Source: Streptomyces cinnamoneus
Lineage (GTDB): Bacteria > Actinomycetota > Actinomycetes > Streptomycetales > Streptomycetaceae
Length of the DNA stretch: 64,000 nt
Direction: 5' to 3'
NCBI RefSeq assembly: GCF_002939475.1
Contig: NZ_PKFQ01000001.1
Span: 2,108,001-2,172,000, forward strand
Notes under the pieces: generated by a model
Told to the model about the DNA's origin: nothing
Databases searched by the model: none
The model's input: the letters and a program-made list of their open reading frames with translations, nothing else
In this document: positions 36,718-45,089 of the stretch, piece by piece
Numbering within the stretch: the first letter of the stretch is position 1
Layout of the letters: each line of letters opens with the position of its first letter
Program-made: the position numbers and the translations under genes

Positions 36718-36963
36718 GCATTTTCCTTCTGATCGGTGAGCGTCGCACCGGATCAGGAGGCCCGGACGAACGACAGTCCCACGTGACGCATGGGCACTAC
36801 ACCGAAGTATCGCCGACTGGTAAGCAAGGATCCACAAGCCTATGGACCGCCCTACGTCACCGCTCTCGCGAAACCATGCGCACATGCGACACGAGCATGA
36901 GCAGATTCCGTCATTTCCGATCTCTGCTGTCTCGGGCGCGGCCGGAGCATTACGGTAATTGGC
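36718..36963. other. Intergenic region between GDT1 and TnpB genes
   Basis: This stretch is lower in GC than the rest, especially near 36840-36960, and probably includes the left end of the TnpB element plus the GDT1 promoter. Exact element boundary cannot be set. I looked for a yybP-ykoY manganese riboswitch and did not find its conserved GGGGAGTA core. Confidence 0.4.
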
Positions 36964-38099
36964 ATGCAGCTCCGTTACTCCTTCCGCATCGAGCCGAGCC
37001 CGGCTCAGCGTATTGTGCTGAGCCGGGCGTTCGGCTGCGCCCGGACAGTCTGGAACGACTGCCTGCGGGCACGCAAGGACGCGCAAGCCGCAGGCATTCC
37101 CTATCCGACTCCGGCGGAGCTGTCGAAGCGATTTATCACCGAAGCGAAGAAGACCTCGGAACGGGCCTGGCTCAGTGAGGTTTCAGCAGTGGTGCTGCAG
37201 CAGTCACTACGGGATTTGATCGCGACATATTCCAATTTATCCGCCAGCACCAAGGGTGCCCGCAAAGGCCCGAAGATGGGCGAGCCACGCATGAAGTCGA
37301 AGCGGGACGGCAGGCAAGCCGTCAGGTTCACCGCCAACGCTCGTTGGTCGATCACAGCGGACGACAGGTTGAGCCTCCCCAAAATCGGGGCCGTGCGGGT
37401 CCGCTGGTCCCGTGCCCTGCCCTCCGCGCCCTCGACTGTGACCATCACCAAGGACGCGGCCGACCGCTACTGGGCCAGCTTCGTCGTGGAAACCGACCCG
37501 GCCGCCGACGCCCTCCCCCTCAGACGAGAGAACAGGGGGTGGATCTCGGCCTGACGCACTTCGCCGTCATGGCGGACGGCTCCCGTGTCGAGTCACCGCG
37601 TTTCCTGCGCACGATGGAGAAAAAGCTCCGCAGAGAGCAACGTCGTCTCTCCCGGAAGACGAAAGGTTCAAAGAACAGGGAAAAGGCCAGAGCGAAGGTG
37701 GCACGCGTACACGCGAAAATCAGCGACGCACGCAAGGACTTCCATCACAAGCTGTCCACGAAGCTGATCCGCGAGAACCAAGCGGTCAGCACGGAGAGCC
37801 TGAATGTGAAAGGCCCGGCACACGGCCACCTCGCCAAGTCCGTGCACGACGCCGGATGGTCCGCGTTCATCGCCATGCTGGAATACAAGGCGGTCAAACA
37901 CGGCCGTTCCTTCACCGCCGTGGGTCGGCGCTTCCCCTCGTCCCAAGCGTGCTCCGCTTGCGGCCGCCGAGACGGCCCCAAGCCCCTGCGCGTACGGGCT
38001 TGGACCTGCCCAGCATGCGGCACTCGGCACGACCGGGACCACAATGCGGCCAAGAACATCAGGCTGGAAGGACGCCGCCTACGAGCGGCTACTTCCTGA
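36964..38099 (+). pseudogene. tnpB: IS605-type TnpB RNA-guided nuclease, frameshifted
   Basis: The first frame (36964-37554) carries the N-terminal and WED-like part (MQLRYSFRIEPSPAQRIVL, TVWNDCLRARKDAQ). The second frame continues with the nuclease: RuvC Asp in GVDLGLTHFAVMADG, Glu in VSTESLNVKG, zinc finger CSACGRRDG and CPACG, and the last Asp in RHDRDHNAAKNI. Joining them needs one extra base, most simply in the C5 run at 37515-37519, giving about 378 residues with the D-E-D triad intact. TnpB cuts DNA next to its element's TAM using an element-encoded guide RNA. No tnpA is present. A TTA codon at 37237 and lower GC mark it as foreign. A sequencing error is possible. Confidence 0.85.
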
Positions 38100-38302
38100 G
38101 ACAGCACCACCGACCCCCGGACCGGGGGCCTCACGCCGGTGACGGCGCGAGTAAACGCCTGCGGAGCACATGTCAGACCGGGCCTGGCCCCGGCGGAGTG
38201 CACAACCCCCACTTACGTTGGGGAAGAACCAGGAACCCAGCTCAAGGCAACCGCTCATGAGGTCGCCAGGGAGGAAATCCTCGCGTCCACGCGGGGAGGA
38301 GG
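38100..38302 (+). ncRNA. Candidate omega/reRNA and right end of the TnpB element
   Basis: TnpB guide RNAs come from the 3' end of tnpB and the element's right end. Here a hairpin CCTCGCG-TCCA-CGCGGGG (38279-38296), preceded by GGGAGGAAAT, lies just before the likely element boundary near 38305. It would give a guide RNA whose variable part reads the flanking fetB DNA. This is inferred from the family, not seen as a conserved match. Confidence 0.4.
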
Positions 38303-39100
38303 TCAATCCCCTTCTGCTTCCCCCAGAGGAGTACGCGACCGGTGCAGCATCCCCCGCGCCACGAGCTCCAGCGTGACCGCCACCGCCACCGCCTGCACCG
38401 TCATCAGCGCGACCAGCACGAACAGCTGCACCGCCCCCGCCAGCACCGGCGACGCGCCGCCCAGCAGCATGCCGACGAAGGCGCCCGGCAGCGTGACGAG
38501 CCCCACGGTGCGCGTCTGGTCCAGGCCCGGCAGCAGGGCGTCCGAGGCGGCCGGGCGGGCGATCTCCAGGCGGGCCTCGCGGGGCAGCAGGCCGAGGGCC
38601 AGGCCCGCCTCGACCTCGCCGTGCCGCGTGCGCAGCTCGTCGAGGGCGCGGCGGCCGGCCAGGACGGTGCCGGTCAGGGCGCCGCCGATGAGGATGCCGG
38701 TGACGGGGACGAGGGCGACGCCCTTGAGCGGGACGAGCCCGGTCAGCAGCAGCGCGAGGACGGTCGGCAGCACGCCGGCCGCGAGGGGTGCGGCCGCCCA
38801 CCACCACGTGCGGTTGTCCGTGACGCGCCGCCCGGCCGTGCGCGCCGCGACGGCGAACATCAGGACGAGGAAGGCGAGGAGCAGCGGAACCGCCCGGACG
38901 ACCCAGCCGATCAGCACGGAGACGACGGCCAGTTGAACAGCGGCCCGCACCCCGGCCAGCGCGATCGCCCGGGCGTAGCCGTGCCCCCGGGCGTCCTCCA
39001 GCCGGGCGAGGGCGGCCACGCCCACCGCGACGACGAGCAGCACGGCGAGCACCACGCCCAGCGTGGCGTTGACGGGCAGCAGGGCCGCGGCGAGGGGCAC
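38303..39100 (-). CDS. fetB: FetB-type ABC permease (UPF0014)
   Basis: The 265-residue permease has about seven helices and conserved segments DNRTWWWAAAPLAAG, PVTGILIGGALTGT, AASDALLPGLDQTRTVGLVTLPGAFVGMLLGGASPV typical of FetB/YbbM, which works with FetA to export iron. The start is a GTG. Its TGA stop (38303-38305) lies at the presumed right end of the TnpB element, so the insertion may have replaced the native C-terminus. No fetA neighbour is present. Confidence 0.85.
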   Translation of the reverse strand: MPLAAALLPVNATLGVVLAVLLVVAVGVAALARLEDARGHGYARAIALAGVRAAVQLAVVSVLIGWVVRAVPLLLAFLVLMFAVAARTAGRRVTDNRTWWWAAAPLAAGVLPTVLALLLTGLVPLKGVALVPVTGILIGGALTGTVLAGRRALDELRTRHGEVEAGLALGLLPREARLEIARPAASDALLPGLDQTRTVGLVTLPGAFVGMLLGGASPVLAGAVQLFVLVALMTVQAVAVAVTLELVARGMLHRSRTPLGEAEGD

Positions 39101-39322
39101 GCCGCCACCCTAAGGGCCGTGAAAGTCCATACCAGGGCGTAGACCTGTTGGCGCGTCAGAAACCGGCCGATCAGTCGATCTCACGCCCCGAAACCCTTGC
39201 TTTGACATGACCGCGTCGTCATTCTGTCACCTGGCGACCACCCCCCGGATACCCGTCGCCACGATCCTGGCCGCGCCCTTCCCGCACAGGTCGCCCCCAC
39301 CCTCCACCCCTAGGGAGTCTCC

Positions 39323-39964
39323 ATGTCCAGCGTCTACGCGCGTCGTACCGCCGTCGCCGCGGGGCTCGCCGCCCTCGTCGGCACGCTCGTCCTGAGCGGC
39401 CCGGCGGCCCAGGCCGCGCCCCCCACCCCGCCGGACGCCGCGACGGCCCGTACGTACCTGAGCCAGCTGACCGTCAAGCCCGAGGGTTCGATGGACGGCT
39501 ACAGCCGCGCCAGGTTCCCGCACTGGATCACGCAGTCCGGCCAGTGCAACACCCGCGAGGTGGTCCTCAAGCGCGACGGGCAGGACGTGCAGCAGGACGC
39601 CAAGTGCGCGGCCGTCTCGGGCACCTGGTTCTCCCCCTACGACGGGGCCACCTGGCACGACGCCCAGGACGTCGACATCGACCACATCGTGCCGCTCGCC
39701 CAGGCCTGGCGCTCGGGCGCGAACACCTGGACCACCGCGCAGCGCCAGGCGTTCGCCAACGACCTGACCCACTCGCAGCTGATCGCGGTCACCGACCGCG
39801 TCAACCAGGCGAAGGGCGACAAGGACCCGGCGCAGTGGATGCCGCCGCTGAAGTCCTACGCCTGCACGTACGCCCAGATGTGGGTGAGCGTCAAGCACGA
39901 GTACGCCCTGACCGTCGACTCCGCGGAGAAGGACGCGCTCACGCGCGTCCTCGGCGGCTGCTGA
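39323..39964 (+). CDS. Secreted HNH (DUF1524-type) nuclease
   Basis: The 213 residues have a signal peptide (ending AAQAAPP) and a DUF1524/HNH core: DVDIDHIVPLAQAWRSG supplies the catalytic His and metal Asp, with FANDLTHSQLIAVTDRVNQAKGDKDPAQWMPP as the second half. Three Cys may form disulfides. It likely degrades extracellular DNA for nutrient recovery or programmed death. An AGGGAG sequence precedes the ATG. A strong terminator hairpin follows at 39991. Confidence 0.9.
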   Translation: MSSVYARRTAVAAGLAALVGTLVLSGPAAQAAPPTPPDAATARTYLSQLTVKPEGSMDGYSRARFPHWITQSGQCNTREVVLKRDGQDVQQDAKCAAVSGTWFSPYDGATWHDAQDVDIDHIVPLAQAWRSGANTWTTAQRQAFANDLTHSQLIAVTDRVNQAKGDKDPAQWMPPLKSYACTYAQMWVSVKHEYALTVDSAEKDALTRVLGGC

Positions 39965-39990
39965 GGCGGGCGGACGCCGCTTCACCGGCG

Positions 39991-40016
39991 GCCGGGGCGG
40001 CCTCGGCCGCCCCGGC
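39991..40016 (+). terminator. Terminator of the nuclease gene
   Basis: GCCGGGGCGGCC pairs perfectly with GGCCGCCCCGGC around a TC loop, 27 bases after the stop. Confidence 0.75.
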
Positions 40017-40118
40017 TGGCCGGCCCGGCCGCCGCTCCCGCCCCACCTGCTCCACCGGTGCCGCGGAGAACCCGTGCCGTCGGCGAGAAACCAAGAAACT
40101 TGAACTTGCAACTATTCG

Positions 40119-40137
40119 TTAGGCACCCCTAACCTGG
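40119..40137. promoter_or_regulatory. DtxR/DmdR iron-box candidate
   Basis: TTAGGCACCCCTAACCTGG keeps both outer parts of the 19-bp DtxR consensus (TTAGG and CTAACCT), with a weak centre. It lies 42 bases upstream of the DoxX gene. Confidence 0.55.
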
Positions 40138-40178
40138 TCCCCTCGTCGCACCCGTCCCCTGACACGAGGAGCCCGACC

Positions 40179-40670
40179 ATGCCCCCGACGCCCACCGCGC
40201 CCGCTCCCTCGCCGGCCTCGGCGCGGTCCTCCGCGAGCGCCGCCGGTTCCGCGCTCACCCAGCGCCTGGACGAGGCCCGCCCGTACGTCCTGTCCCTGTT
40301 CCGCGCCGTCGTGGGCCTGCTCTTCCTCTGCCACGGCGCCGCGTCGCTCTTCGGCGTGCTCGGCGGCGCGCCCGGCAGCAACGGCGGCACGATCGCCGCG
40401 GGCACCTGGCCCGGCTGGTACGCGGCGGCGATCCAGCTCGTGGCGGGCGCCCTCGTCCTGCTGGGCGCCGGCACCCGCACCGCGGCCCTCATCGCCTCGG
40501 GCTCGATGGCCTACGCCTACTTCGACGTGCACCAGAGCATGGCCCTGTGGCCGATACAGAACGGCGGCGAGGCCTCGGCGATGTTCTGCTGGGCGTTCCT
40601 GCTGCTCGTCTTCACGGGTCCTGGCGCGCTGTCGCTGGACCGCTTCTTCGGGCGCGGCCGCCGGGGCTGA
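40179..40670 (+). CDS. DoxX-family membrane protein
   Basis: The 163 residues have a Pro/Ser/Ala-rich N-terminus and four helices of the DoxX fold (SLFRAVVGLLFLCHGAASLFG, TWPGWYAAAIQLVAGALVLLG, RTAALIASGSMAYAYFDVH, SAMFCWAFLLLVFTGPGALSLD). DoxX proteins are redox or quinone-associated membrane proteins. The preceding iron-box-like sequence suggests expression in iron limitation. ACACGAGGAG precedes the ATG. Confidence 0.88.
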   Translation: MPPTPTAPAPSPASARSSASAAGSALTQRLDEARPYVLSLFRAVVGLLFLCHGAASLFGVLGGAPGSNGGTIAAGTWPGWYAAAIQLVAGALVLLGAGTRTAALIASGSMAYAYFDVHQSMALWPIQNGGEASAMFCWAFLLLVFTGPGALSLDRFFGRGRRG

Positions 40671-40705
40671 CCCCGCGCCGGCCTGCGCCGCACACGCCGC
40701 TTCCC

Positions 40706-40736
40706 CCGGCCCGCTCCACCGCTCGGAGCGGGCCGG
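40706..40736 (+). terminator. Terminator of the DoxX gene
   Basis: CCGGCCCGCTCC pairs with GGAGCGGGCCGG around a seven-base loop. Confidence 0.75.
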
Positions 40737-40748
40737 CGGGTGTCCGGA

Positions 40749-40770
40749 GCCGGATATTCCCAAATCCGGC
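40749..40770. promoter_or_regulatory. Inverted repeat upstream of the DedA-like gene
   Basis: GCCGGAT-N8-ATCCGGC, with an AT-richer centre. It could be an operator for the DedA-like gene, 137 bases downstream. Confidence 0.3.
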
Positions 40771-40906
40771 ACAAGTGATTCGAACAACATCACCTCCCCC
40801 ACGCCCGTTTCCCACCAGCCCCAGGCGTACGCTGTACGGTTGTGAAGGCCGCCCCTGCCGCTCCCCTGCGACGTCGCGGCGGGGGACCGTACCGGGAGAT
40901 CAGGAC

Positions 40907-41542
40907 GTGCTGGAGCAGTTGGGGACCTTGGCCGGGACCCCGTGGATATACGTGATCGTCGGCTTGTCCGTCCTCCTGGACGTGTTCCTTCCCGTGCTGC
41001 CGAGCGGAGTGCTGGTGATCACCGCCGCCACCGCGGCCGCGGGGTCCGCCGCCGGCGCGGTGGGCGACGCGGCCCAGGGCCACGCGGGGTTCTCCGACAT
41101 GCTCGCGCTGGTGATGTGCGCCGCGACGGCGTCCGTCATGGGCGACATGGTCGCCTACCGCCTCGCCTGGCGCGGCGGCGACCGCTTCGACCGGGCCATC
41201 GCCCGCTCCCGCCGGCTGACCGCGGCCCAGGCCAAGCTGGGCACGGCCCTGCTCCGCGGCGGCGGCCCGCTCGTGGTGCTGGCCCGCTTCGCGCCCGCCG
41301 GGCGCTCGGTGGTCAGCCTCGGCGCCGGGGTGATGCACCGGCGGGTGGCCGAGTTCCTGCCGTGGTCCGCGCTGGCGGGCCTGACGTGGGCCGCGTACAG
41401 CGTGAGCCTGGGCTACTTCGGCGGCCAGTGGCTGGGCGCGTCGTGGCTGAGCACGGCGGTCTCCGTCCTCGCCCTCTTCGCGGCGGGCTCCGGAGCGGTG
41501 TACGTGATGCGCCGGGAGGCCCCGGAGACCCAGCCGCAGTAG
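40907..41542 (+). CDS. DedA-family membrane protein
   Basis: The 211 residues are a VTT/DedA-type protein: helix IYVIVGLSVLLDVFLPVLPSGVLVI, the conserved re-entrant region MGDMVAYRLAWRGGDRF, the characteristic GGGPLVVLARFAPAGRSVVSLGAGVMHRRVAEFLPW, and final helices. DedA proteins flip or support lipid carriers such as undecaprenyl phosphate. The GTG start follows GGGAG. It is convergent with the protease gene, with a perfect 15-bp terminator between them. Confidence 0.9.
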   Translation: MLEQLGTLAGTPWIYVIVGLSVLLDVFLPVLPSGVLVITAATAAAGSAAGAVGDAAQGHAGFSDMLALVMCAATASVMGDMVAYRLAWRGGDRFDRAIARSRRLTAAQAKLGTALLRGGGPLVVLARFAPAGRSVVSLGAGVMHRRVAEFLPWSALAGLTWAAYSVSLGYFGGQWLGASWLSTAVSVLALFAAGSGAVYVMRREAPETQPQ

Positions 41543-41556
41543 TCGGTGGACGTGGG

Positions 41557-41590
41557 CGGCGGCCCGGTACCTTCCGGTACCGGGCCGCCG
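41557..41590. terminator. Bidirectional terminator between DedA and snpA
   Basis: CGGCGGCCCGGTACC pairs with its exact complement around TTCC. Confidence 0.85.
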
Positions 41591-41626
41591 TCGTGTCCGG
41601 GCCGCGGGCGCGTGCGGTACGCGCCG

Positions 41627-42292
41627 TCAGCGGGCCTTGGTGAACGCGTCCTTGTCGAACGCCTTCAGGCCGTTCGCCCAGAGCTGGTTGATCCGGCTCC
41701 GCTCGGTGGTGTTGGGGTAGGCGTTGGTGCAGGACGGGCCGGGGCCGCCACCGGACATCAGCTCGCTGCACGGGCCGGAGTAGTGGTCCGGGAGGCCGAG
41801 CACGTGGCCGGTCTCGTGCGCGGTGACGCGGGTGGAGTCGTACTGCTCGTTCTGCTGGTAGTCGAGGAAGACGTAGCCGCGGCCGTGGCCGTCGGTGCTG
41901 GCGTACGAGCCGCGGGAGTCGTTGCCCTCGTAGTATCTGAAGTCGGCGTTCGAGCCCGCGCGCAACTGGACGTTGCGGACCGAGCTGTTCCAGATCCGGG
42001 CGCTGTTGGCTATCTCCGTCTGGAAGCTCGGCGCCTGGCTGGCGTCGTAGACGACGGTGACGACCTGGGCGCCGGGCGCGGCGGCCTGCTTGGCCTTCAC
42101 GGACTTCATCACGGCGTCGAAGAAGGCCTTGTTGTTGGCCTCTTCGGCCGCCGAGCCGACGTACGAGGACACGGTCCGCGCCGAGGAGGTGCCGGCCGGC
42201 GCCTGGGTGGCGGCGGAGGCGGGCACGGCGGTCAGCGAGGCCGCCAGCCCGAGGCCGAGGGCAGCCGACAGCACCATCGTGGAGCGTTTCAT
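41627..42292 (-). CDS. snpA: Snapalysin (M7 metalloprotease)
   Basis: The 221-residue secreted protease has a signal peptide (ending ASAATQ), a short propeptide, and the zinc-binding [15 protein letters not shown]: two His, the catalytic Glu, and the third-ligand Asp that marks M7 snapalysins. [10 protein letters not shown] supplies the Met-turn and a disulfide Cys. It digests milk-type proteins outside the cell. It is divergent from its LysR regulator, and an inverted repeat in the shared promoter fits LysR control. Confidence 0.95.
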   Translation of the reverse strand: MKRSTMVLSAALGLGLAASLTAVPASAATQAPAGTSSARTVSSYVGSAAEEANNKAFFDAVMKSVKAKQAAAPGAQVVTVVYDASQAPSFQTEIANSARIWNSSVRNVQLRAGSNADFRYYEGNDSRGSYASTDGHGRGYVFLDYQQNEQYDSTRVTAHETGHVLGLPDHYSGPCSELMSGGGPGPSCTNAYPNTTERSRINQLWANGLKAFDKDAFTKAR

Positions 42293-42402
42293 GTGGGGGA
42301 CTCCATTCGTTCCGGAGCCGCTTCGGCGCGCCGCGCGGTGGGTCGCGAAGGCCGGGGCTCACGGGTGAACTCCTGTTCCCCTTGAGTCTCTGACGGGTTA
42401 TC

Positions 42403-42423
42403 ACTGGTACGGATGATGCCAGT
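42403..42423. promoter_or_regulatory. LysR-type operator candidate in the snpA/snpR promoter
   Basis: ACTGG-N11-CCAGT, flanked by GTTAT on the left and ATAAC on the right. The T-N11-A spacing is the usual LysR-site geometry, and it lies between the divergent protease and LysR genes. Confidence 0.6.
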
Positions 42424-42524
42424 TGGCCATAACACCATCCAATCGCCTATCCTGCGCCACCCCTTGGCGTCCACCGTCCGGGATGTGCCTGGTGTGACGC
42501 ACGGGGCGCCGTTATGCTCTCCGC

Positions 42525-43496
42525 GTGGAGCTTGAGGTCAGGCACCTCCGTGCACTTTGCGCCATCGCGGACACCGGCAGCGTGCGGAAGGCCGCCCTGC
42601 AACTGGGCATGACCCAGCCCTCGCTGACGACCCAGCTCCGCCGCATCGAGACGTCCCTCGGCGGCATGCTGTTCACCCGCGGCCAGACCGGCAGTCGCCC
42701 CACGCCGCTGGGGCACTCGGTGCTCTCCCGCGCGCGGCCGATCATCGCCGAGATGACCGCGCTGGTCTCCGCGGCGCGGGACGCGGCCGGGGGCGTGGGA
42801 GGTCTGCGCCTGCGCATCGGGAGCATCGGCAGCCGCGCGGTGACGGGCTGGCTGCGCCGCATCCACCAGCGGCTGCCGGACACCGACACGACGATCCACA
42901 TAGACGTCTCGTCCAACACGCTGCTCCAGCTGCTCGCCACCAACCAGCTGGACGTGGCCTTCGTGCAGGAGACCCCCGGGCTGCCCCTGGCCGTGCCGCC
43001 GGGGGTCGAGCGCCGTGTGCTGATCGCCTGCGAGCCCCGTTTCGTGTGCCTGTCCGACCGGCACCGGGCGGCCGGCCGGCCGGCGGTGCGGCTGCGCGAA
43101 CTGGCCCACGACGCCTGGATCGTCGACCCCACCGCCGACGACGAGGTGACGGCCCTGCGCCGGGTCTTCACCGCCGCCGGCCTCGACCCCCGCCTCGTCC
43201 ACGTCCGGGACGCCACCACGGCCGCCGAACTGGTCGCCTCCGGCGAGGCGGTCCGCCCCGCCCAGCCGACGGCCGCCCCGGCACCGGGCACGGTGATCCG
43301 CCCCCTGCACGGCGACCCGCTGACGGCCCAGCTGTCCCTGGCCTCCCGCCCCGGCTCGCTGCCTCTGCCGCAACTGGACGCGCTCTTCGCGGACTTGATG
43401 GCCTCGTACGTGGACCTGGCCGCGGCCGACACCACGTACCGGGCCTGGCTGGACCGCAGCGGGAGCCCGCTGCTGCCGTCGGTGGGGAGCCACTGA
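42525..43496 (+). CDS. snpR: LysR-family regulator of snapalysin
   Basis: The 323 residues comprise an N-terminal winged helix (VRHLRALCAIADTGSVRKAALQLGMTQPSLTTQLRRIE) and a periplasmic-binding-like effector domain (about 95-300). The start is a GTG reading VELEV. LysR proteins next to snpA activate its expression. It shares the promoter region with snpA, so both genes are likely controlled by the operator at 42403. The ligand is unknown. Confidence 0.92.
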   Translation: MELEVRHLRALCAIADTGSVRKAALQLGMTQPSLTTQLRRIETSLGGMLFTRGQTGSRPTPLGHSVLSRARPIIAEMTALVSAARDAAGGVGGLRLRIGSIGSRAVTGWLRRIHQRLPDTDTTIHIDVSSNTLLQLLATNQLDVAFVQETPGLPLAVPPGVERRVLIACEPRFVCLSDRHRAAGRPAVRLRELAHDAWIVDPTADDEVTALRRVFTAAGLDPRLVHVRDATTAAELVASGEAVRPAQPTAAPAPGTVIRPLHGDPLTAQLSLASRPGSLPLPQLDALFADLMASYVDLAAADTTYRAWLDRSGSPLLPSVGSH

Positions 43497-43533
43497 CGGC
43501 AGCGGGGGGACGGGCGTGCGGCATGATGCGGGG

Positions 43534-43926
43534 ATGGCTTATCTCGGACTCGTGACGGTCGTCGTACGCGACTACGACGAAGCACTCGCCTTCTACACGG
43601 ACGCCGCAGGCTTCGAACTGCGGGAGGACACCCCGCTGGGCGACGGCAAGCGCTGGGTGGTCGTGGCCCCACCGGGCTCGAAGGAGACGGGGGTGCTGCT
43701 CGCCCGCGCGGACGGCCCCGCACAGCAGGCCCGCGTCGGCGACCAGACGGGCGGCCGCGTCGGCCTGTTCCTCACCACCGACGACTTCGCGCGGGACCAC
43801 GAGCGGATGCGCGCCGCCGGCGTCCACTTCGAGGAGGAGCCCCGCCACGAGCCCTACGGCACGGTCGTCGTCTTCCAGGACCTGTACGGAAACCGCTGGG
43901 ACCTCATCGGACCGCGCACGGCGTAG
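43534..43926 (+). CDS. VOC-family (glyoxalase-fold) protein
   Basis: The 130 residues contain the vicinal-oxygen-chelate repeats GLVTVVVRDYDEALAFYTDAAGFEL and TDDFARDHERMRAAGVHFEEEPRHEPYG, plus the closing FQDLYGNRWDLIG. Metal His/Glu positions match a small single-domain dioxygenase or resistance-type VOC protein; the substrate is not readable. It ends before a perfect palindrome and tRNA-Val. Confidence 0.9.
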   Translation: MAYLGLVTVVVRDYDEALAFYTDAAGFELREDTPLGDGKRWVVVAPPGSKETGVLLARADGPAQQARVGDQTGGRVGLFLTTDDFARDHERMRAAGVHFEEEPRHEPYGTVVVFQDLYGNRWDLIGPRTA

Positions 43927-43936
43927 GGGCGTACGA

Positions 43937-43972
43937 CCGGGGCCCCGCACGCGATCGCGTGCGGGGCCCCGG
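43937..43972. terminator. Perfect 36-bp uninterrupted palindrome
   Basis: The half-site CCGGGGCCCCGCACGCGA is followed immediately by its exact complement. It contains GCGATCGC at the centre and lies between the VOC gene and tRNA-Val, so it can act as a terminator for both directions. Confidence 0.8.
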
Positions 43973-43984
43973 GTGTTCCCTCTG

Positions 43985-44056
43985 TGGGCACAGACGGATT
44001 TGAACCGCCGACATCCGCTTTGTAAGAGCGGCGCTCTACCGCTGAGCTATGCGCCC
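43985..44056 (-). tRNA. tRNA-Val(TAC)
   Basis: The minus strand folds as a 72-nt tRNA. It has acceptor GGGCGCA with TGTGCCC, a D-arm with AGCTCAGCGGTAGAGC, an anticodon loop CTTACAA giving TAC, GGTTCAAATCC in the T-arm, and discriminator A. The 3' CCA is not encoded, which is normal for many Streptomyces tRNAs. It reads GUA (and wobble) valine codons. Confidence 0.97.
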
Positions 44057-44249
44057 GCAATGGAACGACAGCCTACATGGCCCGCCCCGGGTCCGGGCAA
44101 ACCCGGCGCCGGGCCCCGCGGCCCCCTCGACGGGGAGGACCTGGGGGTATCCCCACCCCGGATCCGGGAGGTCGCCGGATCCCGGGCGCCGGCACGCGTC
44201 CGTAGAGTCGGCGCAGCCCGCCCGACACCGCCCGGAAACGGAGACTCCC

Positions 44250-45011
44250 ATGACCCCCCGCCCCGTCCGCATACCGGCCCTCGTGGGCGGAGTCCTGCTC
44301 GCCGGACTGACCCTCGGCGGATGCGGGAGTTCGAACGCGGACGACGCGACGCCCGAGGAGAGGACGTTCTCGATCAGCGGGCGCGAGCTCACCGTGGACT
44401 CGGACAACTCGGCCATCGAGCTCGTGCCGGGCGGCGACGGCAAGGACGTCAAGGTCGTCCGGCGCTTCGACGGCTGGGCGCTCGGCGGGTCGGCCGGCGT
44501 CTCGTGGGAGATGCGCGGCGACACCCTCAAGCTGAGGCTGACGTGCAAGGGGATCAGCATGGGCTGCGAGGCCAAGCACCGGATCGAGGTGCCGCGCGGT
44601 GTCGCCGTCACCGTCAAGGAGGACAACGGGTCGGTCACGGCGCGCGATCTGGAGACCCCTCTGGCGATCACCACCTCCAACGGCTCCATCGACGTCCGGA
44701 ACGCCAAGGGGCCCCTGGAGCTGAGGACTTCCAACGGCGCCGTCAAGGCCCGCGGCCTCGGCTCGCGCACGGTGTCGGTCACCACCTCCAACGGGTCGGT
44801 CGAGGTCGGCGCCGAGCAGGTGCCCGACCACGTCGAGACCCGCACCGGCAACGGCGCCACCCGCATCACCCTGCCCCGCGCCGGCTACAAGGTCGCCGCC
44901 CACAGCGACAACGGCGGCACCAAGGTCGACGTCCCGCGCGACGACGCGGCCGGTCACGCGGTCACCGCCCGCAGCGGCAGCGGCAGGATCGACATCCGCA
45001 CGGCGGGCTGA
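44250..45011 (+). CDS. DUF4097-type lipoprotein
   Basis: The 253 residues have a lipobox (LAGLTLGGCGSS; Cys24 or 25 lipidated) and a right-handed beta-helix-like repeat domain in which short strands recur: ITTSNGSIDVRNAKG, LRTSNGAVKARGLG, VTTSNGSVEVGAE. DUF4097 proteins form such repeats at the envelope, function unknown. GGAAACGGAG precedes the ATG. It lies upstream of a coiled-coil membrane gene. Confidence 0.9.
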   Translation: MTPRPVRIPALVGGVLLAGLTLGGCGSSNADDATPEERTFSISGRELTVDSDNSAIELVPGGDGKDVKVVRRFDGWALGGSAGVSWEMRGDTLKLRLTCKGISMGCEAKHRIEVPRGVAVTVKEDNGSVTARDLETPLAITTSNGSIDVRNAKGPLELRTSNGAVKARGLGSRTVSVTTSNGSVEVGAEQVPDHVETRTGNGATRITLPRAGYKVAAHSDNGGTKVDVPRDDAAGHAVTARSGSGRIDIRTAG

Positions 45012-45089
45012 CCTCCCGGCCTGTGTGTTCGCCTCCGCCGGGTGGGAGAATGACAACCGGCCTGGGGCGATCCAACGGGGAGAGGGCAA

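Noticed and set aside
36718..36963. yybP-ykoY manganese riboswitch upstream of the GDT1-type gene
   Set aside because: Expected from the family, but its conserved core boxes are not seen.
37515..37545. Programmed -1 frameshift in tnpB
   Set aside because: No slippery heptamer is present; a one-base loss in the C5 run gives the best family match.
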